Origin: SKUL01 sp964487545
GTDB lineage: Bacteria > Bacteroidota > Bacteroidia > Flavobacteriales_D > SKUL01
Direction of reading: 5' to 3'
DNA: 64,000 bases
Assembly (NCBI GenBank): GCA_964487545.1
Contig: CAZARI010000011.1
Coordinates: 1-64,000, forward strand
Shown here: one piece after another, positions 54,429-62,235 of the stretch
Numbering within the stretch: position 1 is the first letter of the stretch
Layout: each line of letters opens with the position of its first letter
The notes under the pieces: model-generated
Told to the model about the DNA's origin: nothing
Databases searched by the model: none
What the model saw: only the letters and a program-made list of their open reading frames with translations
Translations under genes and position numbers: made by a program

Positions 54429-55648
54429 AAATCGTCGTAAAGTAAATACCGCTGCCTCACCGTGTTAAACTGCTCCAGTCCCGGCTGCCAACTGGTGCGG
54501 ATTTCTTCTGCGGTTAAACCAGACCTGATTTGTTTCATCAACTGGTCTGTGCCGGCGAGTTTATTAAAAAAGCCGCTTTTGAGAAAAAAGGCATTCTGAT
54601 CGGGTGCGTGGCGATACATCGTCAGCAGCCACTCCAGATTAATCTGGTTGAGCGATGAATAATCGTCCTGGCTCAGGTCGAATCCCCGGCAGGTTTTTCC
54701 CTCGTGTGGTGGATATTTGGATACTCCCGGAATACTTAGCGGCGTGAAATCGTGATTTCCAGCGTCGAACCCAGGCATACCAATTTGTTGAAATGGCCGA
54801 TCTGTGCCCCTACCCACACTTACTTCGGTGCCTTCGAAAAAAGCCAGCGAGGGATACAGGTAGATGCTGGTCATATCGGGCAGATTCGGTGATGGTGCAA
54901 CTGGAAGTTCGTATCGCGTGGTGTGCGAATATCCGGTGCATGGAATAATTTCCAAATGGCAAGTCAGGCCATTTTTTAGCCAGCCCTCTCCGTTGATCAT
55001 CCGGGCGTATTCGCCCACGGTCATTCCGTGAACCACCGGCACTGGATGCATACCGACAAATGATGAAAACCCTTCCTCAAGCACAGGTCCGTCGATATAG
55101 TGCCCGTGCGGGTTGGGTCGATCCAACACCAAAACGGCCAGATCATTTTCGGCGGCAGCTTCCATAATCAAATGCAAGGTGCTGATATAAGTGTAAAACC
55201 GGGCACCCACATCCTGAATATCAAAAATCAGCACATCAACATCCTGCAACTGATCGGCGGTGGGTTTTCTGTTCTTTCCATAGAGCGACACTACGGGTAG
55301 TCCGGTAGCCCAGTCGGTTTCTGAAGCGACCAGCTCTCCATCTGCTGCGTTGCCACGAAAGCCGTGTTCTGGTCCAAAAACTTTTGTCACCTTCACCCCC
55401 TGAGCAAGCAGCGTATCGAGCAGGTGCACCCCGTTTACTTGCGAGGTTTGATTGGCCACCAAAGCAATTTTTTTTCCTTGGCAATGCTGCAACACCAGTT
55501 CCATCTGTTCGGCGCCGGTGGTAATTTTTACCGGGGTGTGCACTCGCTCGTCTACCGAATTATTCATCGCCGCGTGATTGTTGTTACACTGCACCGAAGT
55601 AACGCCGAGCGCCGCAAGCACGGGCATTAAAATGAATAGACGGTGCAT
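54425..55648 (-). CDS. DUF1343 / NamZ-like exo-beta-N-acetylmuramidase, lipoprotein
   Basis: The start is set at the ATG at 55648 (407 residues), giving a lipoprotein-like signal (MHRLFILMPVLAALGVTSVQC). The mature domain has FGPEHGFRGNAADGELVASE, IFDIQDVGARFYTYISTL, DRPNPHGHYIDGP, and SVGRGTDRPFQQIG, the signature order of DUF1343. This family includes NamZ, which cuts MurNAc from the non-reducing end of peptidoglycan fragments. An exo-muramidase and peptidoglycan-recycling role is likely. A start at 55669 in the same frame is also possible. The upstream end abuts the FtsX permease, on the other strand. Confidence 0.85.
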   Translation of the reverse strand: MHRLFILMPVLAALGVTSVQCNNNHAAMNNSVDERVHTPVKITTGAEQMELVLQHCQGKKIALVANQTSQVNGVHLLDTLLAQGVKVTKVFGPEHGFRGNAADGELVASETDWATGLPVVSLYGKNRKPTADQLQDVDVLIFDIQDVGARFYTYISTLHLIMEAAAENDLAVLVLDRPNPHGHYIDGPVLEEGFSSFVGMHPVPVVHGMTVGEYARMINGEGWLKNGLTCHLEIIPCTGYSHTTRYELPVAPSPNLPDMTSIYLYPSLAFFEGTEVSVGRGTDRPFQQIGMPGFDAGNHDFTPLSIPGVSKYPPHEGKTCRGFDLSQDDYSSLNQINLEWLLTMYRHAPDQNAFFLKSGFFNKLAGTDQLMKQIRSGLTAEEIRTSWQPGLEQFNTVRQRYLLYDDF

Positions 55649-55691
55649 TAATTTCCTACTTTTACGCATTCCAATCGTTTGCTTTATATCG

Positions 55692-57218
55692 TTGAATTTC
55701 GAATCCTTCATAGCGCGCCGAATGCTCAAAGTTAGCGAAAGCGGCGAAAAATCCTTCTCCAGGCCAATCGTTGGAATTGCAATGGCAGGAATAGCACTTG
55801 GAATGATCGTAATGATTGTTTCAATGGCAATCGTCACGGGCTTTAAATCGGAAGTGCGCAACAAGGTAACCGGATTTGGGGCGCACATCACCATTTCGGG
55901 GTTGTCGATGAATAATTCGTACGAATCGGAGGCCCTTTTATACCATCCACAACTTAAAGAAACCATTTTGCCGATGCCGGCGGTAAAGCACGTTCATGTT
56001 TTTGCCACCAAACCCGGAATTGTAGAAACTTCACGCGATATTCAAGGGGTAATCACCAAAGGCATCGGTAGCGATTTCGACTGGAGCTTTTTCAACGATA
56101 AACTCAGTGAAGGGCGGCTGCCGCAAATTTCCGATACGGCTGCCAGCAATGATATTCTCATTTCGAAACTACTGGCCGATTTGCTGGAGCTCAACGTAGA
56201 AGACCGGATTTCGATTTATTTCACCAATCAATCCGGAAGTCTAAGTCCGCGGCGCTTTACCATTTCGGGATTGTACGAATCGGGGTTGTACGAGTTTGAC
56301 ATCCAGTTTATTTTCGTCGACATTCAACACCTTCAGCGCATTAATCAATGGGGCCTTGAAGCCCAAATAAGGGTAAAAGAAAACTGTTCGTCGGGAGCGC
56401 TCATCCTGGAGCCCCTGGTGTACGGAGGTGATGGTCAATACCGCTATAACTGGTCGGATATTGGATTGACCGAGCCGGGTTCAAGAATGGTTTGCGTTGA
56501 CCGCGACAGCACCATCCAGCTCGTGGTAACCGATCGTTCGGAGACCATAGCCGATACCGCATGGGTCGTTTTTAAACCGGCAAATAACCACGTGGGGTGT
56601 ATCTGCCAACCCGAAATGGTAGCGGTAACCACATCCGGTGGCAGCAACGACCAGTACATCGGTGGATACGAAGTGATGCTTCATCATTTTGATCAACTGT
56701 CGGATGCAGAAATCGAAATCTATCATGCGCTGGATTACAATCTAAAAACCACGACCATTGCTGAGCGCATCCCCGAAATTTTCAACTGGCTCGAAATGAT
56801 TGACATTAACCCCAGGATCATCATCACACTGATGATTATTGTGGCCGTTATCAATATGTCGTCGGCCCTGTTGATTCTGATTTTGGAGCGGGTAAATATG
56901 ATCGGTATTTTAAAAGCCATTGGTGCATCCGATTGGTCGGTGCGCAAGATTTTTTTACACAATGCCTTTTATCTGATCAGCCGCGGTCTGTTGATTGGCA
57001 ATGTGGTCGGCATCGGTCTCTGTCTACTTCAAGATTACTTTGGACTGGTGAAGCTCGATCCGGTCAATTATTACGTGTCTGAGGTTCCGGTGCTGATGCA
57101 GTGGCAACACATTTTGTTATTGAATGTCGGAACCCTCACCATTTGCTTGTTGGTATTGATTGTCCCATCTTACCTCATCAACAGAATCTCGCCGGTCAAA
57201 GCCATTCGGTTTGACTGA
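55692..57218 (+). CDS. FtsX/LolE-type ABC permease with an inserted SprB-like domain
   Basis: The start is set at a TTG at 55692 (LNFESFIARRML), the usual first residues of this family; an earlier in-frame start would run into the NamZ-like gene. The product has 508 residues. TM1 lies near 29-50, three C-terminal TMs near 365-500 with the FtsX motif NMIGILKAIGASDWSVRKIF. The periplasmic part holds the MacB-PCD-like core. Between INQW (near 56340) and DQYIGGYEV (near 56652) is an extra insert of about 100 residues with the SprB-repeat pattern (VYGGDGQYRYNWSD). The family releases lipoproteins or transports lipids with a separate ATPase, not present here. The insert is unusual for the family. 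Confidence 0.85.
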   Translation: MNFESFIARRMLKVSESGEKSFSRPIVGIAMAGIALGMIVMIVSMAIVTGFKSEVRNKVTGFGAHITISGLSMNNSYESEALLYHPQLKETILPMPAVKHVHVFATKPGIVETSRDIQGVITKGIGSDFDWSFFNDKLSEGRLPQISDTAASNDILISKLLADLLELNVEDRISIYFTNQSGSLSPRRFTISGLYESGLYEFDIQFIFVDIQHLQRINQWGLEAQIRVKENCSSGALILEPLVYGGDGQYRYNWSDIGLTEPGSRMVCVDRDSTIQLVVTDRSETIADTAWVVFKPANNHVGCICQPEMVAVTTSGGSNDQYIGGYEVMLHHFDQLSDAEIEIYHALDYNLKTTTIAERIPEIFNWLEMIDINPRIIITLMIIVAVINMSSALLILILERVNMIGILKAIGASDWSVRKIFLHNAFYLISRGLLIGNVVGIGLCLLQDYFGLVKLDPVNYYVSEVPVLMQWQHILLLNVGTLTICLLVLIVPSYLINRISPVKAIRFD

Positions 57219-57225
57219 GGTTGGT

Positions 57226-57233
57226 TACCTTTG
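57226..57233 (+). promoter_or_regulatory. Likely -7 element for the cystathionine beta-synthase gene
   Basis: TACCTTTG is a perfect TAnnTTTG match, 23 bp before the ATG at 57256. No clear -33 TTG was found at the right distance. Confidence 0.45.
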
Positions 57234-57255
57234 CAGTTGCAAATAGCTGAATGGC

Positions 57256-58617
57256 ATGAAAATTAAAAACAACATACTGGAAACCATTGGAAACACGCCA
57301 ATGGTAAAACTCAATAAAATTGCTGCCGATATTCCGGGAACGATTCTGGCCAAGGTGGAATACTTCAATCCCGGTCATTCGGTAAAAGACCGCATGGCAT
57401 TGAAGATGATTGAAGATGCCGAAAAAGCCGGTCAGATCAAGCCCGGTGGCACCGTTATAGAATGCACGAGCGGAAACACGGGCATGGGGCTGGCTCTGGC
57501 CTGTATTATCAAAGGCTACAAACTGATCTGTACCCTCAGTGATAAGCAGAGCAAAGAAAAGATGGATATTTTACGCGCCATGGGAGCAGAAGTGGTGGTG
57601 TGTCCAACCAATGTTCCTCCAGATCACCCCGAATCGTACTATTCGGTTGCAGAGCGGCTCAACAAAGAAATTCCGAATTCATACTATCCGTATCAATACG
57701 ACAATCGCGGCAATACCCAGGCACATTACGAAACCACCGGCCCCGAAATCTGGGATCAAACCGACGGAAAAATCACGCACTTTGTAGTGGGTGTTGGAAC
57801 GGGCGGAACCATTTCCGGAGTGGCGAAATACCTCAAAGAAAAAAATCCCGATATCAAAATATGGGGAGTTGACACCTATGGGTCGGTATTCAAAAAATAC
57901 CACGAAACCGGTGAATTTGACACCAAAGAAATCTATTCCTACCTCACCGAAGGAATTGGCGAAGACATTCTGCCCAAGAACGTGGATTTTTCGCTGATTG
58001 ACCACTTTGAGAAAGTCACTGATAAGGAAGGTGCGCTAACAACGCGCGAGCTGGCCCGCAAAGAAGGTCTTTTTCTCGGCTATAGTGCCGGTTCAGCGTT
58101 TGCCGGTCTGCGGCAATTAAAAGACCAGCTCGATGAAAATTCGGTGGTGGTGGTATTGTTTCACGATCACGGATCTCGCTATGTGGGCAAAGTGTTTAAT
58201 GACGACTGGATGCGCGACCGTGGCTTTTTAAACGATCGCAATAAACTGGCCATCGATTTGGTAAATCAACACGGCGACATGCCACTGGTTTCCATTCTGA
58301 GCGGTGAGCTGGCTTCCAACGCCATTCACAAAATGCGAGAATTCGATATCTCTCAAATCCCCGTGATTGAAAATGGCGAGTTTGTAGGCTGTGTTAATGA
58401 AAGCACCTTATTTCAACGACTGGTAGAAAACCCCGCCATTGGCGAGTCTCCGGTAAGCGATGTCATGTCGGATCCATTGCCGGTTATCGCTGCCGACACA
58501 CCGGCTTCTGAGATTGCCCCGATGATTAACAAAGAGGTGCGGGCCGTTTTGGTGAAAATAGACGATAAAAAATACCACATCATCACGCGCCACGATCTTA
58601 TCGGAGTGCTTTGCTAA
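57256..58617 (+). CDS. Cystathionine beta-synthase-type PLP enzyme with CBS domain pair
   Basis: The product has 453 residues. The PLP Lys is Lys44 in GHSVKDR, and the phosphate-binding loop has SGNTG near residue 75. The GTGGTISG region and the GYSAGSAF segment are the other PLP contacts. Residues about 335-453 form two CBS motifs (ISQIPVIENGEFVGCV, VRAVLVKIDDKKYHIITRHDL). It makes cystathionine from homocysteine and serine, or works as a cysteine synthase; the CBS pair favours the first and suggests regulation by an adenosyl ligand. The next gene overlaps it by 7 bp. Confidence 0.9.
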   Translation: MKIKNNILETIGNTPMVKLNKIAADIPGTILAKVEYFNPGHSVKDRMALKMIEDAEKAGQIKPGGTVIECTSGNTGMGLALACIIKGYKLICTLSDKQSKEKMDILRAMGAEVVVCPTNVPPDHPESYYSVAERLNKEIPNSYYPYQYDNRGNTQAHYETTGPEIWDQTDGKITHFVVGVGTGGTISGVAKYLKEKNPDIKIWGVDTYGSVFKKYHETGEFDTKEIYSYLTEGIGEDILPKNVDFSLIDHFEKVTDKEGALTTRELARKEGLFLGYSAGSAFAGLRQLKDQLDENSVVVVLFHDHGSRYVGKVFNDDWMRDRGFLNDRNKLAIDLVNQHGDMPLVSILSGELASNAIHKMREFDISQIPVIENGEFVGCVNESTLFQRLVENPAIGESPVSDVMSDPLPVIAADTPASEIAPMINKEVRAVLVKIDDKKYHIITRHDLIGVLC

Positions 58618-59432
58618 AAGGTCAATATCAACGATACACCGATCAGCTCAACCGGCAGGTAACCATTTCCCGAAAACCGTGTCGGATTGTTTCTTTGGTT
58701 CCGTCAATCACCGAAATGCTGTTCGATATCGGTGTTGGAAAACAAGTAATTGGCGTGACGAAGTTTTGTATTTTTCCCGACACTGCCCGAAAACAAGCCC
58801 AATCCATTGGCGGCACAAAAAACCTACGATTAGACCACATTGCTGCCCTTCAGCCCGACTTAATCATCGGCAACAAGGAAGAAAACACCCGGGATGAAAT
58901 TGAGCAGTTGAGCGGGAAATTTCCGGTTTGGATGAGCGATGTCAGAACGGTGAATCAGGCAGTTGAAATGATTGCAGCAGTGGCCACGATCTGCGGAAAA
59001 GAACCGGAAGGAAGGTCAATGGCTCATTCCATTTCCAGCGGTTTTGATGCGCTGGCCAAAACCACAGCACCCACATTAAAAGTAGCCTATTTGATTTGGA
59101 ACAATCCGATAATGGCTTGTGGCACAGATAACTTTATCCACGATGTGATTCACCGCGCGGGTTGGATTAATATTTTCGGATCGCGTGCTGAGACCGGCCA
59201 ATCGCGCTATCCTTCATTGACCATCGAGGAGATACAACAAGCTGCACCCGATGTAATTTTCCTTTCTTCGGAGCCTTATCCCTTCAATGACGAACATGCA
59301 GTAGCCTTTCGGAAAACGTTTTCTCGGTGCCGCGTGGAACGGGTTGATGGCACGATGTTTTCGTGGTACGGCTCCCGAATGTTAAAAATGCCGTCATACC
59401 TCAAACAATTGCACCACCGACTATCCGAATAA
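58611..59432 (+). CDS. Helical-backbone metal-receptor protein (BtuF-like)
   Basis: A TTG start at 58611 overlaps the stop of the previous gene by 7 bp. The product is 273 residues. It has the RIVSLVPSITEMLFDIG opening of periplasmic cobalamin/siderophore-binding proteins, LQPDLIIGNKEEN, and a second lobe with DNFIHDVIHRAGWIN and a conserved loop EEIQQAAPDVIFLSSEPY. No signal peptide or lipobox is visible, so it may be cytoplasmic or start elsewhere. A cobalamin-binding function is the usual reading for this group; the ligand cannot be proven. No BtuC/D transporter is next to it. Confidence 0.82.
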   Translation: MLKGQYQRYTDQLNRQVTISRKPCRIVSLVPSITEMLFDIGVGKQVIGVTKFCIFPDTARKQAQSIGGTKNLRLDHIAALQPDLIIGNKEENTRDEIEQLSGKFPVWMSDVRTVNQAVEMIAAVATICGKEPEGRSMAHSISSGFDALAKTTAPTLKVAYLIWNNPIMACGTDNFIHDVIHRAGWINIFGSRAETGQSRYPSLTIEEIQQAAPDVIFLSSEPYPFNDEHAVAFRKTFSRCRVERVDGTMFSWYGSRMLKMPSYLKQLHHRLSE

Positions 59433-59479
59433 TTAAAAAGCTGCATCATAAAACGGTATAGGAAAAGCAGATAGAATGT

Positions 59480-59487
59480 TAGCTTTG
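59480..59487 (+). promoter_or_regulatory. Likely -7 element for the patatin/beta-barrel gene
   Basis: TAGCTTTG is a perfect TAnnTTTG match, 18 bp before the ATG at 59505. No TTG was seen at 19-20 bp upstream. Confidence 0.45.
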
Positions 59488-59504
59488 TAACGACCCTTGG
59501 GAGA

Positions 59505-61790
59505 ATGAGACGTTTATTTATCGCCATTTTATTTTTGTTGTCGTGGTCATCATTGCATGCTCAACGTGTCGGTTTAGTGATGAGCGGAGGTGGCGCAGCA
59601 GCGCTCGCACATATTGGGGTCATTAAAGCCTTAGAAGAAAATGGCATTCCCATCGACTACGTCACCGGCACTTCCATGGGTGCTTTTATCGGAGCGATGT
59701 ACGCTATTGGCTACTCACCCGAGCAAATGGATTCATTGGTTACCAGCGGACAGTTCCAATTGGCCACTAATGGCGATTTCGAAAACAAATACCGCTATTA
59801 TTTCTACAATCAAGAACACAGCGCTTCGATGGTGCGGCTGATGATCAATAACAACTTTAATGTACAGAGCATTCTTCCAACCAACTTGATTCGACCGACG
59901 TTGATGGACTTAACACTTTTGGAAATCATGTCGGTGCCAGCGGCCATGGCCAATTACGATTTTGACAGTTTGATGGTGCCTTTTAGATGTATTGCGGCCG
60001 ACATTCAACACAAAGAACAGGTCATTTTCAGAAAAGGGAATCTGTCAGAGGCCGTGCGCGCCTCTGTAACCTACCCCTTCTTTTTTGAGCCGGTAAAAAT
60101 CGGCGATCGGATGCTGTTTGACGGTGGTTTGTACAACAACTTTCCGATTGATGTGCTGCACAGTGAGTTTGAGCCTGATTTTATTATTGGCAGCAACGTG
60201 ACTGGAACATTGGAGCCCCCCACCGACGACAACCTGCTGAGCCAGCTCAAAAACATGATCATCGATAGAGCAAGCTATGAACCGGTTCATGAAAACGCGG
60301 TAATTATTGAAGCGGATCTCAATATCGGTGTGTTTGACTTCGGTCAGATCCGTCAAATTATCGACTTGGGCTACGAAGAAACACTGAAGCGAATTGGAAG
60401 TATCAGAGCCCAAATAGATCGCACCCGCACTGCCGAACAGACGGCAGCCATGCGTAAAAGTTTCAAATCAGATTATCAACCACTTACCATAAGTGATGTG
60501 AACATTAGCGGAGTGAACGAATCGCAGGCCGGATATGTGAAAAAAGTGGTGGGTTTGCGCAAAAAAGAAGAAGTTGTTCCATTCGACAACATGAAGCGCC
60601 GATTTTATCACCTCATTCAGGATGATAAGGTGCGGTATGCCTATCCCAGCACTTCTAAAAATCCCGATGATGATCACTACACGCTAAACATCTACGTGAA
60701 AAAAGAAAAGGAAATTTCGGTTGATTTCGGAGGTCACGTTTCGTCAAAACCTGTAAACACCGGATATGTTGGACTTAAATACAACCACTTTGCCCGTCGG
60801 TCGATGGTGATTAGCGCAAACACTTATTTCGGAAAATTCTACGGATCGGTCAGTGCGCGCGTTCGATTTGAATTTCCAGGTAAAAACAAGCTCAGTCTGG
60901 AGCCCGTATTTACCCTAAACCGCTGGGATTACTTTAAGAGTTTTGCCAATTTTTTTGAAGAATCGAAGCCTTCATTTATCGTTCAGAACGACTGGTATAC
61001 TGGTGTGATTGCAACCAAACCATTTAGAACTCATGGAATATTTCAGGCTGATATTAAATACAGCCGACTGCTTGACCGATACTACCAAAACGATCTATTC
61101 ACTCCTTCAGATATTACCGATCAAACCTATTTCAGGAATGTTACTGGCGGACTTAAAATTGAGATGAGCTCGCTGAATAAAAAGCAGTTTCCCACTGAAG
61201 GAGGTGCATTTGAAATTAAGGCGCGCTACATCAACGGGCGCGAGGAGACCATTTTGGGCAGCACTTCCGATCTGGGCATGAAATTCAACCACTACCACGA
61301 CTGGGCACAGTTCGAGTTGCAGGCTGAGCGCTATTTCCGAGTAGGGAAGCGATTCTCGCCAGGAGTTTTCCTGAAGGGATTGTACACCAACCGTCCGTTG
61401 TTTTCGAATTACTCTGCCACCATTATTTCTGCTCCTGCCTTTCAGCCTGTGCCGGAAAGTCGCACCTTTTTTCAGGAAGAATTCAGGGCACACCAATATC
61501 TTGCTGGTGGGCTTAAGGGCTTATTTCACTTCACCAAGAGTGTTCACTTGCGGATTGAAGGTTATGTGTTTTTGCCCTATCAGGAAATCAAGCGGTCGGA
61601 AGCTAATTTGGCAACGCTTGGCCGACCTTGGGAAACGCCCTATTTCATGGGTAGCACTTCGCTGGTTTACCATTCGCCACTGGGGCCGCTCAGCTTTAGC
61701 GCCAATTATTATGAAAACAGAATTGACGAGCCATGGAGCTTTTTGTTCAGCTTTGGCTACGTTTTGTTTAACAAGCGGGCATTCGAATAA
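59505..61790 (+). CDS. Patatin-like phospholipase fused to outer-membrane beta-barrel (PlpD-like)
   Basis: The product has 761 residues. The signal peptide is MRRLFIAILFLLSWSSLHAQ. The patatin domain spans about 21-310: the oxyanion motif is GGGAAALAHIG (the usual GGGxRG or GGGxxG third Gly replaced by Ala), the nucleophile is Ser57 in GTSMG, and the acid is Asp206 in DGGLYNNFP. A POTRA-like segment (about 320-400, DVNISGVNESQAGYVKK) leads to a C-terminal 16-strand-type barrel (about 400-761). This is the type Vd autotransporter layout. The lipase should hydrolyse phospholipids at the cell surface or in the outer membrane. Confidence 0.88.
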   Translation: MRRLFIAILFLLSWSSLHAQRVGLVMSGGGAAALAHIGVIKALEENGIPIDYVTGTSMGAFIGAMYAIGYSPEQMDSLVTSGQFQLATNGDFENKYRYYFYNQEHSASMVRLMINNNFNVQSILPTNLIRPTLMDLTLLEIMSVPAAMANYDFDSLMVPFRCIAADIQHKEQVIFRKGNLSEAVRASVTYPFFFEPVKIGDRMLFDGGLYNNFPIDVLHSEFEPDFIIGSNVTGTLEPPTDDNLLSQLKNMIIDRASYEPVHENAVIIEADLNIGVFDFGQIRQIIDLGYEETLKRIGSIRAQIDRTRTAEQTAAMRKSFKSDYQPLTISDVNISGVNESQAGYVKKVVGLRKKEEVVPFDNMKRRFYHLIQDDKVRYAYPSTSKNPDDDHYTLNIYVKKEKEISVDFGGHVSSKPVNTGYVGLKYNHFARRSMVISANTYFGKFYGSVSARVRFEFPGKNKLSLEPVFTLNRWDYFKSFANFFEESKPSFIVQNDWYTGVIATKPFRTHGIFQADIKYSRLLDRYYQNDLFTPSDITDQTYFRNVTGGLKIEMSSLNKKQFPTEGGAFEIKARYINGREETILGSTSDLGMKFNHYHDWAQFELQAERYFRVGKRFSPGVFLKGLYTNRPLFSNYSATIISAPAFQPVPESRTFFQEEFRAHQYLAGGLKGLFHFTKSVHLRIEGYVFLPYQEIKRSEANLATLGRPWETPYFMGSTSLVYHSPLGPLSFSANYYENRIDEPWSFLFSFGYVLFNKRAFE

Positions 61791-61821
61791 AAAAAGGGGC
61801 AAGCCAAATTAGCCCACCCCT
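61788..61821 (-). terminator. Intrinsic terminator of the DUF3467 gene
   Basis: On the minus strand an AGGGG / CCCCT stem with a long inner region is followed by TTTTTTT. It begins 28 bp past the stop at 61849. The stem is short, so confidence is moderate. Confidence 0.5.
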
Positions 61822-61848
61822 GAATAACAACGGAACACCTTAATTTCT

Positions 61849-62172
61849 TTATGCCTGAGCTGTAGGGCCACCAAAATTCATGGGAAATGCCCCCTCTGGC
61901 CCTTGGGTATCCTCGATGGTACCGTGTGTACTTTCGAATTTATTGATGTTGTCGTTTAGCGCACGCATCAATCGTTTGGCATGTTGCGGAGTGAGTACTA
62001 TTCTCGATTTCACTTTGGCCTTGGGAACACCCGGCATCACCCGCACAAAATCCATCACAAATTCTGCGTTGGAATGGGTAATAATGGCGAGGTTGGAATA
62101 GATTCCCTCAGCTACTTCTTCGGACAGCTCAATACTTAGCTGGTTCTTTTTAGTTTCATTTTCATCTGCCAT
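61849..62172 (-). CDS. DUF3467 family protein
   Basis: The product has 107 residues. It has the family's IELSEEVAEGIYSNLAIITHS opening, the core FVMDFVRVMPGVPKAKVKSRIVLTPQHAKRLMRAL, and an acidic, Gly-rich tail. The function of DUF3467 is unknown. It lies 63 bp downstream of rpoC on the same strand, a common neighbourhood in Bacteroidota, but a strong terminator stands between them. It is small, soluble and has no signal peptide. Confidence 0.88.
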   Translation of the reverse strand: MADENETKKNQLSIELSEEVAEGIYSNLAIITHSNAEFVMDFVRVMPGVPKAKVKSRIVLTPQHAKRLMRALNDNINKFESTHGTIEDTQGPEGAFPMNFGGPTAQA

Positions 62173-62197
62173 AACGGTAGCGCTTAATTGGTTAATA

Positions 62198-62231
62198 TAA
62201 AACAGCGCCTCGCTTGGAGCGAGGCGCTGTT
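62198..62231 (-). terminator. Intrinsic terminator of rpoC
   Basis: On the minus strand a perfect 13-bp stem (ACAGCGCCTCGCT / AGCGAGGCGCTGT) with a 3-nt loop is followed by TTTTATATT. It begins about 5 bp after the rpoC stop. It should separate rpoC from the DUF3467 gene. Confidence 0.88.
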
Positions 62232-62235
62232 GATT

